Source: Rhizopus sp. PT2906 (taxonomy: Eukaryota; Mucoromycota; Mucoromycetes; Mucorales; Rhizopodaceae). From it: a stretch of 64,000 bases of DNA. Position 1 is the stretch's first letter; each line of letters begins with the position of its first letter. Of the stretch, positions 33,553-44,222 are shown piece after piece. The notes under the pieces are model-generated. The model had not been told where the DNA came from. It saw nothing but the letters and a program-made list of their open reading frames with translations, and ran no database searches. Where the stretch lies: positions 1 to 64,000 of the forward strand of contig JAMYHX010000024.1 in the NCBI GenBank assembly GCA_025529335.1, in the 5' to 3' direction. The position numbers and the translations under genes are program-made.

Positions 33553-34764
33553 TTAGTTTTGTTCTTTTGACTTGGTTTTTTGTTGTTGATTTTTCATAGA
33601 TTTAGCCTTTTTGTTGAATTTAACATCCATTTGATCTAACCATGTATCGTTGAGATACCACATGTTGTATTCTATTAGCTTCTTTTTTTTATCTTCGCCA
33701 ATCTATAAAAAGTTAAGTATAGTGATACACTTGTCGATTCTTATTTCACATACCAAATAGTTTGCATGTACGATAAAAGGGTCTATTCCGTGTTGCCGAG
33801 GAAGATCAAGATCAAAATAAACATAGCCATTAGGAAAGTGTAACAAGTCCAATAGGCCTACTGGACCCGTTCTAATATCCAAATCAAGCTTATCTAAAGC
33901 TGCATTCATTGCTCCTTGTTGTGTCATCTTTTCACTTGTATCCTGTATTGTGATTGTTTCCGCCAGTAGTCTTTTCATCGTACTGGTGGGTCGCATGAGA
34001 TAAAAGCCACTGTTTATTTCTCGTTGATCAACACCTTCTTGTTGGAACAATATTTCCGTGCTTGGTCTTGCATTCATTACTGCATTAACGTAGTCTACAA
34101 TATGTGTCCTCCTCCAGACAATATCTACATCCGAAAAAAATACAGTAACATCGAGATACAATAATTGTTGTACAACCAGAGTTTTAGCATGAGTAATGAT
34201 ACGGTAGGTTTCACTAAAATACAATGAAAAATTGGCTTCAACCTCTTGATGGAACCAGCTATCAGGAATTTTAGCTGCATGGCTTGTATAGCCTGTTAAA
34301 GTAAGGTGGTCGTATAACTTGTCATCCAAACAAAAGATGATAAACTTGGTCTCGTTTACTCGTTTGAGTGACTCGATCCAGTTGTAGACATGATTGCGCA
34401 TTCCGTAATTTGCAGCAGCAACAATCAAGATACGATCCTTTAGCAGGTTCTTGTTGATTTTCTGTAATGTCTCTTTAGGCAATGGAGGAAATGTAAGGCC
34501 ACTATCAGCATGTGTGTCCTTTTCTTCAATATCAAGTTCATGAACATTCGACAATTGACAATTGCATCCATCCTGCTCGGTCGTATTTAGTGAATCTGAC
34601 AGATTGATGAGTAGTTTATTATCAGCTTGAAGGTCGTATTCTGTTTCGGATGTAGTTGCTATTGTAAATTGTTGGGAAGAGAAGAAAGTAATGGATAGGA
34701 TGAGAGATAGCATCGCTACATATAAAAGCCATCTTTTTCTAGATGTAATGGATGCTTTATGCAT
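33553..34764 (-). CDS. Type II membrane glycosyltransferase (nucleotide-diphospho-sugar transferase, GT77-like)
   Basis: Two exons, 34764-33754 and 33702-33553, give 386 aa. A short basic cytoplasmic tail is followed by a signal anchor (LLYVAMLSLILSITFFSS, residues about 14-31), so the catalytic domain faces the Golgi lumen. The domain contains VAAANYGMRNHVYNWIESLK, the metal-binding DxD in VFFSDVDIVWRR, and INSGFYLMRPT, the pattern of the nucleotide-diphospho-sugar transferase family related to plant RRA and GT77 enzymes. The donor and acceptor are unknown. The Lys-rich C-terminus is unusual. An N-glycosylation sequon (NDT) lies near the end. Confidence 0.8.
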
Positions 34765-35824
34765 AGCGGCTGTTTGTCGCTTTTGTGTTTTATGACAATT
34801 CTCTTTTTTTTTTTTTTCGAAGAAGAAAAGAAAAGGGGAGATGGAATCATGTCCCTGTTTGATTTGCGGTCATCAAATTTTGCTGCTGTGGGACAAGGTC
34901 TTGGCTTTCGGGGGATAAACCGACCTATGCAGGAGATTAGATTCTATTAAAGTTTAAGGTGCCTTATATACAATCGCACAGTGGCCATGGTTAAGAGAGA
35001 CAAGTCAAGCTTCATCTTGTATATAAGTATGATACAGCAAATCATGCGCCCAAGGCCAACAATGTTTGTAGTTGGTTCCAAGTGGTTGTCCAATCAAAGA
35101 ATACCACTTATCAAAGACTATCTCCTAAAAAACTAAAGATGATGATGCTATGATACTTTATCCGCACGTTTGACGTGTAGGCCGTTCTTCCCGAGAAGTC
35201 TACTTGACATGATCAACACAACCCATGGCGCTTATAAAAGAACAGTATCTAACTCGTATTGGGGGGATTATTACAAAGAAAGAGGGCCATCCTTAATACT
35301 GCTATTGCAACAAAAGATATCCTGCCTTGGACATTAAGGACAAGGGAAAGCTTCGCAGTAATTTTCAAATTTCCCCACAAATAAGTCTGTCGCTTTTATT
35401 CTATTGTGAGGGAATCTTGTTGCAGTCATGACGTTGGTTGGATTAATAGAGTCAGGTGACATGGTTAAAGCAGGTGTGTTTCGTTGTGGTCTGTGTAACA
35501 TATAAATTCGCGAAAGAGCGACCTACATGAATATTTGCGTGGGATGCCATGGGGTAATAAAAAGTGTCTCCCATGATTTGTTGGGTGATAAAATCTAGAA
35601 ATACTCCTGATACAAACTAGACCTTTGCTATGAATCAAGGCATACAAGTACTTGCAGTTTGAAATAGAAAGAGAGAGATGTATATATATGTATACATGTG
35701 TGTGGGTGTATGTGTGTGTGATTGAAACGTATTAGGAAAGTACGGTATAGTGGCTTATTCATTTCAATCAGCTTAAAATTCTTTTTCTTTTCTCTTTCGT
35801 ATTCTTTATTACTCATCTATTGGA
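34765..35824. other. Intergenic DNA
   Basis: Only short chance frames are present, with a GT/CA microsatellite near 35690-35720. It acts as promoter space for the genes on both sides. Confidence 0.4.
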
Positions 35825-37193
35825 ATGAACGAACAAAAAGCTAAAAAGCCCTTCAAGAGGACAATCAAGAAGAGAAGTTTACAACCTCCTCCAATACACC
35901 CACACATTGAACAGATTCAAACAGAAATTAATTCACTTCAAGCAGAGCTGGTATAGAAAAAAGAATAATAATTAAGCATAAAAGAAATGCTCATTTCAAT
36001 AGGATGAGCTTAAAGTGAAAGAAGAAGAACTAACAGAGGAAGAAAGAATGAAGAAACAGATAACAGAAGCATGTCTTGAAAAATACCAGACTACGTTAAA
36101 GAACTTGGTAAGTTTACTATTATGCAATTTTATTAATACAAGGATATTTACACAAATAAACCAGACAGATACAGAGATCAAAGATAAATTACGCGCATAT
36201 CACGAAAATTATATTGAAAAAGAAATCAAATATAAAGTAGAAAATCAGACACTAGCCTTATTACAATTTCTTTATATTGTTCGACTGGCCCAATTTGGAT
36301 TATTTTCTGCCATTCAAGTAGAGAACGCTTCGGAGAAGTTGTTTGCTGTAAATGACTTTTGTGATCAACTCATAGGTGCATCGGTTTATGCAGCAAAGGA
36401 CCCTTCTTATAAGATTAGATCACAAAAGAGAAAGTTTGTCTTTGAAGCATTGAAAAAGTTTGAATTGAGCTCGGAAGATACTGTGACAACTATAAATGAT
36501 GTTACATTTAAGCAAATAAAGACACTATTTGATGATATTTGGAATAATACAATAGATGAAAAGAGAGCCTTAGACAGAGTTCATTCTGAAGATCCTACTT
36601 GGCTTATTATACCAGCTGATAGTCCAGGTTTGTTTGATTTACATAAATATTATTATTATTTCTAATGTGTGAATACAATACATATTATAGTTCCAGACCA
36701 TGTTACCTTGCATACAAATCAAAATGAACCATCTTTATCAACATCAAACGAAGAGAAACAGAATGAACAAGAAGAAGAAGAAGAAGAAGAAGAAAGTGCT
36801 GATATAGAAAACAATGTTTTAAATGAAAATGATAAAATGGAGATCAAAGAACTTGATGATAAAGTATCTGAGCAGCCAGAGTTAACAATTGAAGCTGAAG
36901 GAGAGGATCATGAAGAGGATCGTACGCACCATATCAATGGAGACACTCTAGAGTCTAAAGAGGAATATGACTATGTTCGAAAACATTCTGAATCAGAACA
37001 AGACAACTGGAGGAACCGAGGCAGCATAGACAATAATTTCCGTGGCAGAGGAAGGGGTATTCCAACCATTCATGGATTCAGAAGAGGTACAGGACGTGGA
37101 CGATATATTAGAGGAAGAGGTGCAAGAGGCATGTCAAGAGGCAGAGGAAGGGGTAGAGGATATGATCGTAATGACTACGTCGGAACGGAATAA
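35825..37193 (+). CDS. Caprin-like RGG-box RNA-binding protein
   Basis: Four exons, 35825-35950, 36003-36107, 36165-36627 and 36691-37193, give 398 aa. A basic N-terminus leads into a coiled coil (IEQIQTEINSLQAEL), then a helical domain with TLALLQFLYIVRLAQFGLF and IKTLFDDIWNN. An acidic Glu-run linker follows, then a C-terminal box of RGRGRG repeats ending GYDRNDYVGTE. The order of coiled coil, helical domain, acidic linker and RGG tail recalls caprin-1, an RNP-granule and translation regulator. The match is by architecture and a few residues, so the name is tentative. The RGG box supports RNA binding and likely arginine methylation. Confidence 0.55.
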
Positions 37194-37297
37194 GCGCTTT
37201 TTTCTTTTGCTCACATTTTACTATTATCACTAATAAAATATGTTGCTTGTACATACACTTTTAAAATGAATGGTTTATTCTAATGCATTTGCTTTTT

Positions 37298-38715
37298 CTA
37301 AATCCACCATTTCTTCCATTCTTCATAATCTTTGTCTGATCCATCAAATACAAAGTTGACACGTTGTATTTCTGCAAAGCCTTCTTCCATTGTAGGTTCC
37401 TGAAATTTCGATTTAAATGTTCTAAACACGATCTTACTAATAAGATCTCGACTCGATTCATGAATTGCTCTATAGTGGTTATTATGCTGTGCTAAATTTT
37501 CGTCTTGTCCAAAATAAAGACATCGAACAGGCACACCTGCCTTCTGAGCGAGTTGAATATACAGTTGACGCGTTGATTTCTCTGGATTTGTATTGTCAAT
37601 CACTACTGACTTTTCATTGGATAAAGCCTCTTGACATGCCTTGATACATTTGTCCCTTGTTTTCAATTCATCTTGATTGACATAGACATAGCCTTTGGGC
37701 ACAAGGTGTTTTTTAACAAAACTAGATTTCCCACTTGCTGGATACCCAACGCATATCACAACCTCATTCTTTTCAGTTGCAGGAAATGAGGGCAAGGGTG
37801 GTGACAAGAGAGGTACTTGTAAAGAAGAGAAGGATCAGCCAGAGTTAGAAAACATGTAGATTTGTCTTACAGTCTCTTGGATGCTCCTTTGCATTAAATC
37901 CCGACCATTCAAAATCCGCTTTTGGTTCATTCAAAAAGAACTCTTCAGGTGTATGGAAGGCGACTTGAAGATTATCTGCAAACTTTCTATCAACACAAGA
38001 ATGATCCTTTTTTGGCTTTCGGTCTCTGCCTGCAGCATCACCAACGTAAAAGCAAGCATCTTTATCTATCTCTTGGTCATGTTGCTGTACAAACCAATGC
38101 CACATACCAGTCATTGGTTTTCTATATTTATCTTTTGCTAATGCTGCCATAAAAAACACAGGTGGACTGAGCTGGTTGAGTATGTTTTCAATCTTTATTT
38201 TGAAACTCTTGATCTTTTTATCTGAATTCAGGCCATTTTGATTTGAAAATACGACTATTTCATATCTAAAACATGTTATTCAATATTTGTAACTGTAGTC
38301 TCTTTACCCTTCTTTATATAGTTCCTCAATACGTTTAGGTACAGTCTGACACCACCACCGCCAATCATGTTCGTCTTTTGGAAAGGTACGACCACTTTTA
38401 GTCGTTATCAATGTACCATCCTATAATAAACAAGTTCAAGTTTTTAATGGATACAAAGTCATGTTTGGAATTACCAAATCAAAAGCAGCAATCTTGGTTC
38501 TTCCTGTTTCTTTTCCAAGTGTTTTTCCAACAAGTACAGTATCCAGTACATTGATCCACTTTATTGTTCCTTTATCTACTCTCTTCATGTTGAAAAAAGG
38601 ATGCTCTACATTGTTGATTAGAAAACACACAAAAGTATTTATTCAATGACTTACCTTTCTTTGCCTTTTTGTTCTCTTCAATGTTGTTGTTATCCTCTTT
38701 GGCTTCACGCTTCAT
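37298..38715 (-). CDS. PNK1: Bifunctional polynucleotide kinase/3'-phosphatase
   Basis: Five exons, 38715-38655, 38605-38475, 38420-38308, 38265-37871 and 37815-37298, give 405 aa. The phosphatase half comes first, with the HAD motif AAFDLDGTLITTKSGRTFP, then VVFSNQNGL and FYVGDAAGRDRK. The kinase half follows with the P-loop VGYPASGKSSFVKKH and DNTNPEKSTR. The order matches animal and S. pombe PNKP without the N-terminal FHA domain. It restores 5'-phosphate and 3'-hydroxyl ends during DNA strand-break repair. The start (MKREAKEDNNN) is preceded by a 13-base A-run complement. Its stop faces the caprin-like gene with a 104-bp gap. Confidence 0.93.
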
Positions 38716-38766
38716 AAACAAAAAAAAAAAAAAGGACAAAAAAAAACTTTTAAAAAAAAGGGTATA

Positions 38767-39090
38767 TTACTGTTTATTGTTCGTTTCTTTCTTTTTATTT
38801 TCTTGTTGTTTCTGTAAATCTTTAATGATTGTCTATAGAAAAGAATTAAACAAATGAAAGAGAAGAGAGATTTATTCCTTTTTTTTTTTTTTTACAGCTA
38901 AGGCCTCTGGATTGGCACCTTTTTCACATAATGATATACAATAGCCAACTGTTTTCCTGTCTAAACCCGTATTTAGAACAGTTGCCATCTCGTGTAATAC
39001 TGTTAGGTCAGTGAGTAATAGAGTGTATGTTGTGTCATTATTCATATTTTTACTGTCAATCGTCTTGCTCACTTCCTCTGCAGAATCCAT
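38767..39090 (-). CDS. MZT1: MOZART1, gamma-tubulin ring complex subunit
   Basis: Two exons, 39090-38896 and 38832-38767, give 86 aa. The core VLHEMATVLNTGLDRKTVGY and LCEKGANPEALA is the MOZART1 signature. The protein binds the N-terminus of gamma-tubulin complex proteins and recruits them to spindle poles. It continues after the intron with TIIKDLQKQQENKKKE. The intron has an A-run right after its GT donor, which makes the unspliced frame look like KKKKKE. The stop lies only 51 bp upstream of the PNK1 start on the same strand, and its start shares an 83-bp divergent promoter with the methyltransferase gene. Confidence 0.93.
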
Positions 39091-39173
39091 GATTGCGAAA
39101 GAAAGAAAGATAGAGAGAGAATAAAGGGGAGTCACGCAATAAATGAATTTCTCCACTCTTTTTCTTTATTCAT

Positions 39174-40352
39174 ATGGAACTTATTGGACAAGTTAGACAT
39201 CGACGAAAACTGACAAAGCAACTCTTCTTTATTGACATTCAACCACTTGATCAGTCTGAAAAGTCGCAAATCTTTTTTCGAAACGACGATGACAGTTTAG
39301 ACTTTTTTGCTGTTCAAGAAGCATATAAGCAATGTAAACCAGGACAGATCATTCAAGTAACTGTGATCCCACCACTTGCTCCCTCTGAGCAGGAAAATAA
39401 AGACTATAAAGTATGGCAATCAGTATGTCCAGTTAAAGTGATTGAACCATACGTTAGCGATAAACCATTTGTTCAAGATCGACCATTGGCAGCTTCTAAA
39501 GAAAACACTGATAATACTGGTTTGCAGACGAATAAATCAACTGTATGCAAATATTGGGTTAATAAGAACACTTGTATCAAGGGAGATGACTGCCCTTTTC
39601 GTCATCCGACCGGGCATGAGCTCATAAAGGAAAGACAAACTTGGATAGAGGAAAGAACAAAGAACAGACTTAGAGCGACGCATGATCCAAACGACCCACA
39701 TACATCTAATAAACAACCTCATGCGTTACGTGCCTTTATCTTTGCTGATTGGATACGGAGAACATTTGAACAAGAGCTTACAGGATCAGGCGCTGTTCTG
39801 GACATCGCAGCTGGAAAGGGCGAGATTTCAATGTTTCTGAGCCGAGCATTTGGTATTCCTTCTGTCGCGATCGAGCCTCAAGAGAGAAAGCGGACTAATT
39901 ATTGGTATATTAAACTGAGAAGGCTGATGTATCGATATGAAATCGGAAGCCTAGAGCGTCCAGACTGGGAAAACAAGCAGATCATGATTGACTTTGAGCA
40001 TTGGCCAAGTCCAATAGTTCCTCAGTACATGCACGCTTACTTTGATGAGACTTTTCTAAGGGAACATCATGACCTAGTTTCGGATGCTTCCTTGTTTATT
40101 GGACTTCATCCAGATCAGGCAACGATGCCTATTGTTGATATGGCCATAAAGATGCGTAAACCATTTGCTGTGGTACCATGCTGCGTCTTTAGTCAAGAGA
40201 ATCAAACAAGAAGATTAAAGACAGGAAAAGTCGTGATGACTACAGAACAACTTATTCAATACATTTGTGAAAAAGATATACCAAGCGGGGAAATCAAAAC
40301 CGACTATTTACCATTTGAAGGAAAGAATAGAGTTGTTTATTGGAAGCCATGA
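39174..40352 (+). CDS. CCCH zinc-finger SAM-dependent methyltransferase-like protein
   Basis: A single exon of 392 aa. The N-terminal part (residues 1-90) reads like a beta-rich, OB-like domain (MELIGQVRHRRKLTKQLFFI). A CCCH finger follows (CKYWVNKNTCIKGDDCPFRH, about 124-143), then a Rossmann methyltransferase motif I (AVLDIAAGKGEISMFLSRAFG, about 203-223) and later LFIGLHPDQAT and FAVVPCCVFSQ. The CCCH finger suggests RNA binding, and the combination recalls tRNA-modifying methyltransferases of the Trm13 class without being identical. The substrate is unknown. Its stop is 7 bp from the stop of the convergent neighbour. Confidence 0.7.
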   Translation: MELIGQVRHRRKLTKQLFFIDIQPLDQSEKSQIFFRNDDDSLDFFAVQEAYKQCKPGQIIQVTVIPPLAPSEQENKDYKVWQSVCPVKVIEPYVSDKPFVQDRPLAASKENTDNTGLQTNKSTVCKYWVNKNTCIKGDDCPFRHPTGHELIKERQTWIEERTKNRLRATHDPNDPHTSNKQPHALRAFIFADWIRRTFEQELTGSGAVLDIAAGKGEISMFLSRAFGIPSVAIEPQERKRTNYWYIKLRRLMYRYEIGSLERPDWENKQIMIDFEHWPSPIVPQYMHAYFDETFLREHHDLVSDASLFIGLHPDQATMPIVDMAIKMRKPFAVVPCCVFSQENQTRRLKTGKVVMTTEQLIQYICEKDIPSGEIKTDYLPFEGKNRVVYWKP

Positions 40353-40359
40353 ACATATA

Positions 40360-41232
40360 TTAAAGAACACTATTGTACAGCCATCCCTCTGTCTTTTCCA
40401 TAATCTCTCGAGTGATATTGTCTACTTTCGACTGCTCTTTACCCGATACAGTAATCACCACCTGGATACCATCCTGGTTCTTTCCGAAAGGATAACTTCC
40501 AATCTTGGCATCATCAGATCTTGCCTGAATATCAGCCAATACCTCTGCAATAGAGACCTCTGTCTTTCTGGTTGCAATCTCACATCTATAAAACCTTGAT
40601 CCAGATATAACCGCAAGTCGTGGTTTAAGTGAATCCAACAATATTTTGAATAGCATTGGCACGCCAGGAAGTACATGAATATTCTTATTGACGACAACAA
40701 CAGGAAACGGGATTCCCTTCTTCTCTCGTAATAACTCTGCAGGATAAGGAAATGTAGCCATTCGAACGTGGCTCTTGGTCCATTTCATATTCCTTTTCTC
40801 CGCCTGTCTTTTAAAAAACTCGAGTGTATCTTTATCTGTCTTTAGCTGTAAACCATATGCAGACGCTATGGATTCATATGTAATATCATCATGTGTAGGA
40901 CCTATCTGATCATTAGAGACATATCTTGTCCTTTTTTTTTTTTCTACCTATGCCGCCACTAGTAAAAACAATATCATATGTCGATGAGAGTTCTCTAACT
41001 GAATTGATGATATCTTGCTTATTATCGCCAATGACCTGGATACACTTCAGCTCAATACCCAAGTCAAATAAGGTTTTTGCTATATATGTTTAATTGCAAT
41101 ATATGAACAGTAGATCTACTACTATTACTAGTTCAAATTACCCAAGTAATGAGAGTTGGCATCTTGTGTCTTTCCTGATAATATTTCGTCCCCAATAACA
41201 CAACATGCTGCAGTTATAGTTTTTTTTCTCAT
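40360..41232 (-). CDS. MoaB/Mog (CinA-like) domain protein, FAD-synthase N-domain type
   Basis: Three exons, 41232-41142, 41079-40948 and 40901-40360, give 254 aa. The start MRKKTITAACCVIGDEILSG and the loop FTSGGIGPTHDDITYESIA are the molybdopterin-binding (MoCF) fold signatures. A second half has PFPVVVVNKNIHVLPGVP. The length and layout match the stand-alone or N-terminal domain of eukaryotic FAD synthases (FLAD1), whose role is probably FAD or nucleotide hydrolysis. No PAPS-reductase-like FAD-synthase domain follows, so the enzyme is probably not an FAD synthase by itself. Confidence 0.8.
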
Positions 41233-41330
41233 TACAAATGAGAAACACACACACAAAAAAGGTGTTGAAAGAATAAACGAAGGGCACAATTTTGATTGGC
41301 TGAAACAGAAGCGGCAGGAAACTTAATCCT

Positions 41331-41670
41331 CTCTCTCTTTCTGGCTGTTTATTGACGTAAGGGCCAGTTCATCCTCGCTTGACTTGTATTGACAGCCTAC
41401 CTGCAATCGAACTCTATCCTTTTGCTGTTTGTCTTTTTGTACTTTAGGTGACATATCCTTTATCATTTCGAGACGGGAGCTTAAAAACACAAGCCAGGTT
41501 TTAGTTTTAAATAGAATATTAATAAACCTGCGCAGATGATATATAATCACTTAAGCCCCGTATGAGTAATAGTTTCATTGAGGAAGAGTATCTATCTGTG
41601 GCTTCAGACAGAGTCGAGGTAGAAGGCAAACCTTTATAAGAACCTCCCTTCATTCAAGAATTCACGGTTA
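41331..41670 (-). CDS. Possible small spliced gene
   Basis: Two coding-like pieces lie on the minus strand: one starting MKGGSYKGLPSTSTLSEA and ending DYISSAQ, and one with SRLEMIKDMSPKVQKDKQ ending in INSQKERED before TAA at about 41323. No GT-AG pair I tried keeps both in frame. The composition looks coding and the place is between two genes. No family recognised. Confidence 0.3.
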
Positions 41671-41700
41671 TTCCATTAATTTTTTTTTATATATATCAAA

Positions 41701-43452
41701 ATGGCAGGTCCTCTTGGCCTTACTCAAGCTGTTGACGCAACTAAACAAGCCAATGGTCGTCATTCTATTGTCTTTCAAGGCGGCAGTCTCAAGCTTGGTG
41801 ACACGGATGGTATCACATTGTTTGATCTGCTGTTTACTGAAAAATACAGCAAGAAGAGCCCAGATCAGATAGCCTTTGCTGAAGCAAGCAATCCCAAGAA
41901 TGATATTACATATGGACAGTTTAAAGAAGACATATTAAAATGTGCTGCTGGTCTTCGATATGAATATGGTATTCAATATGGTGATGTTGTCGCTCTCTGC
42001 TCTCCTAATAACTTGCGGTATCCTGTATTATTCTTTGCGGTCATTGCAGCAGGTAAAAACAGTTCACTATAAATTTTGTAAGTTCTTTTTCTCTAATATA
42101 CATGTGTAGGTGGTATCGTTAGCTCAATTCTTCATACGACCAATTCATCTGAAGAAGAGATATATCAAAATATTCGTAGTTCCAAACCAAAGTTCATGAT
42201 CATGCATCATTCCATGATGAAAGTCGCTCTTGACTATGCTAAAAGAACAGGAATGCCTGAGACAAATGTCCTGATGGTTACTCCATGTGCCTGCAATGAA
42301 CCTTGTGATTATGCCCATAGACCCACCGTAGATACCACTCTTTTTTCAAGAGGAAGATTAGATCAACCCTATCCGTACACCAGACACGACCTTGTCAATA
42401 CTCCCTGTTGCTTTTATTATAGTTCAGGTACGACCGATCAAAGCAAGGTCATCATGATCACACAAAGCTCTCTTGTACATTGCTTCCTCAATACGACAGA
42501 TAGAGCTAGTCCTTTAAAAGCTTTAGCAATCTCTTTCTTTAGCTTTACTAGTGGCTTTGCTTATTATCTAATTGGCGGTGTCTTCTTTGGATTTACAACA
42601 TATATCGTTGAAGACTTTCAAACCTCAGCAGAGGAAATATGTAAACTGATCGAAGGCTTGAGTATCAACTGTATGATCGTTCCTCCATACATCATTTCAC
42701 TTCTAGTAAAGCAACAAGATATATGTCGCAACTATGACCTTTCTTTCCTGCTTCGAGTTGATGTCAGTGGTGCCTTTATTGATACAAATACTATCAATCG
42801 TGTAAGAGAAGAACTGGGAATACCCATCATAAATACATACGGTATGTCAGAATGCTTTAGTATATTTCAATCATGCGTGGGGTATACGCTTGTAGGATCA
42901 ACTGGTAGGTTACGCCCTGGGGTACTTGCTCGTATTGTAGATGAAGATGGTAACGATTTACCTATTGGTCATGAAGGCGAATTACGTGTAAAGAGTCGTG
43001 CAATGACCCTTGGCTACTATAACAACCCAGAAGAATCAGCTGCACTATTTGACGAACAAGGTTACTTGAAAACGAGGGATATATTCAAAGTAGACAAGGA
43101 TGAGCTCTTTTACTATGTTTCTCGCATGAAGGACATAATCAAGTCTCGATTCACGACTTTCTTTCCTCAAGAAATTGAGCAAATCCTCATTCAGCACCCC
43201 TTGGTTATCGACTGCGCAGTCATTGGTGTCTATTCAGAAGAAGAAATGGCCGAATTGCCCAATGCATATGTTATCTTGCGTGATGTAGATAAACATAACT
43301 TGTTGAAGGAGGTTCAAGATTATGCGAACTCTCAGCTTCCTGAATATAAATGGCTCCATGGCGTCTTTGAAGTACAATGGCTTCCAAGAACAGGGTCTGG
43401 CAAAGTACAACGTTTCAAGCTTCAAAGAATGGTTGCAAGAAATGAAATATAG
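41701..43452 (+). CDS. Acyl-CoA-ligase-like AMP-binding protein with altered core motifs
   Basis: Two exons, 41701-42052 and 42110-43452, give 564 aa. The overall layout is that of the 4-coumarate/acyl-CoA ligase family: NDITYGQFKEDILKCAAGL, the phosphate-loop region YYSSGTTDQSKVIMI (about 219), INTYGMSECF, GELRVKSRAMTLGYYNNPE, and the C-terminal PRTGSGKVQRFKL with the conserved catalytic Lys. The phosphate loop departs from the usual SSGTTGxPKG, since two of the glycines are replaced (D and V). The usual TGDI is TRDI. It may be a low-activity or repurposed enzyme. No PTS1 peroxisomal signal is seen (C-terminus NEI). Confidence 0.8.
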
Positions 43453-44222
43453 ATAGCTATTTCAGCTATTTTTTTTATGAAGAAATAATCTTATTACATG
43501 GTTGATTTCTTACCCTCTTCATTGCTTGATTAAATAAAGGATATTCATTATTATAGTTTTCTGCCAAGTTGTTTGAGTTTGCTAAAAGGACTCTTTCAAT
43601 CATTTCCATCTTATAAAATTACAACAATGCTTCCATCGCCTTGGATCGTGCGTCAAAGAGCTTATTAGATATTCTGGTTCTATTCTTGTTTGGTTGTCAT
43701 TCTAATCTTTATCAGCTTGCCAGGGAATGGATCACATACTCGTGTCAATTTGGTCAAGACTGAATTAGTTATTCAAAGTCCTTCTTTTGGGAGTGCTGTT
43801 CTAAATGAATGGAAGCTTTCTCTAGTTCGATTTGTGGTTCGAATACTCATTTCATCTGTAAACTCTTTTTATTCTTAGGATAGTTCCGTTCTAGTTGATA
43901 CACCAATGTAAAGCACCTCTTGTTTACGTTGACCAACTACTTCCTTCAAGTGTGTCCTGATCAAGAGTGAGTGTTCGGGGAAACTTATTTCACGTAAATC
44001 GGCGAAATAAGGACACTCCGTAAAACATCTTTGGGTATACGTCACGGAAAAAAATTAATTTTTTTTTTTTTAAATATGCTTATTCTAATTCCGATACTTC
44101 CCTGCTTTTTCCTCTTTTAAGCTACCCCACATAACATTCACCCAGTTCTAACTTATAAATATATATAACAGCCCCCCCTTTTATATATATATTTATATCT
44201 TTGAATAATCAACCTTTAGAAA
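43453..44222. other. Intergenic DNA with a possible membrane-peptide relic
   Basis: From an ATG at 43627 a frame reads MLPSPWIVRQRAY, meets TAG at 43666, then continues with a hydrophobic helix (IFWFYSCLVVILIFISL) to 43878. No intron consensus removes the stop. It could be a decayed single-pass membrane protein or chance. The last 200 bases are the promoter side of KGD1, with a C-run and repeated TATATA. Confidence 0.3.
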
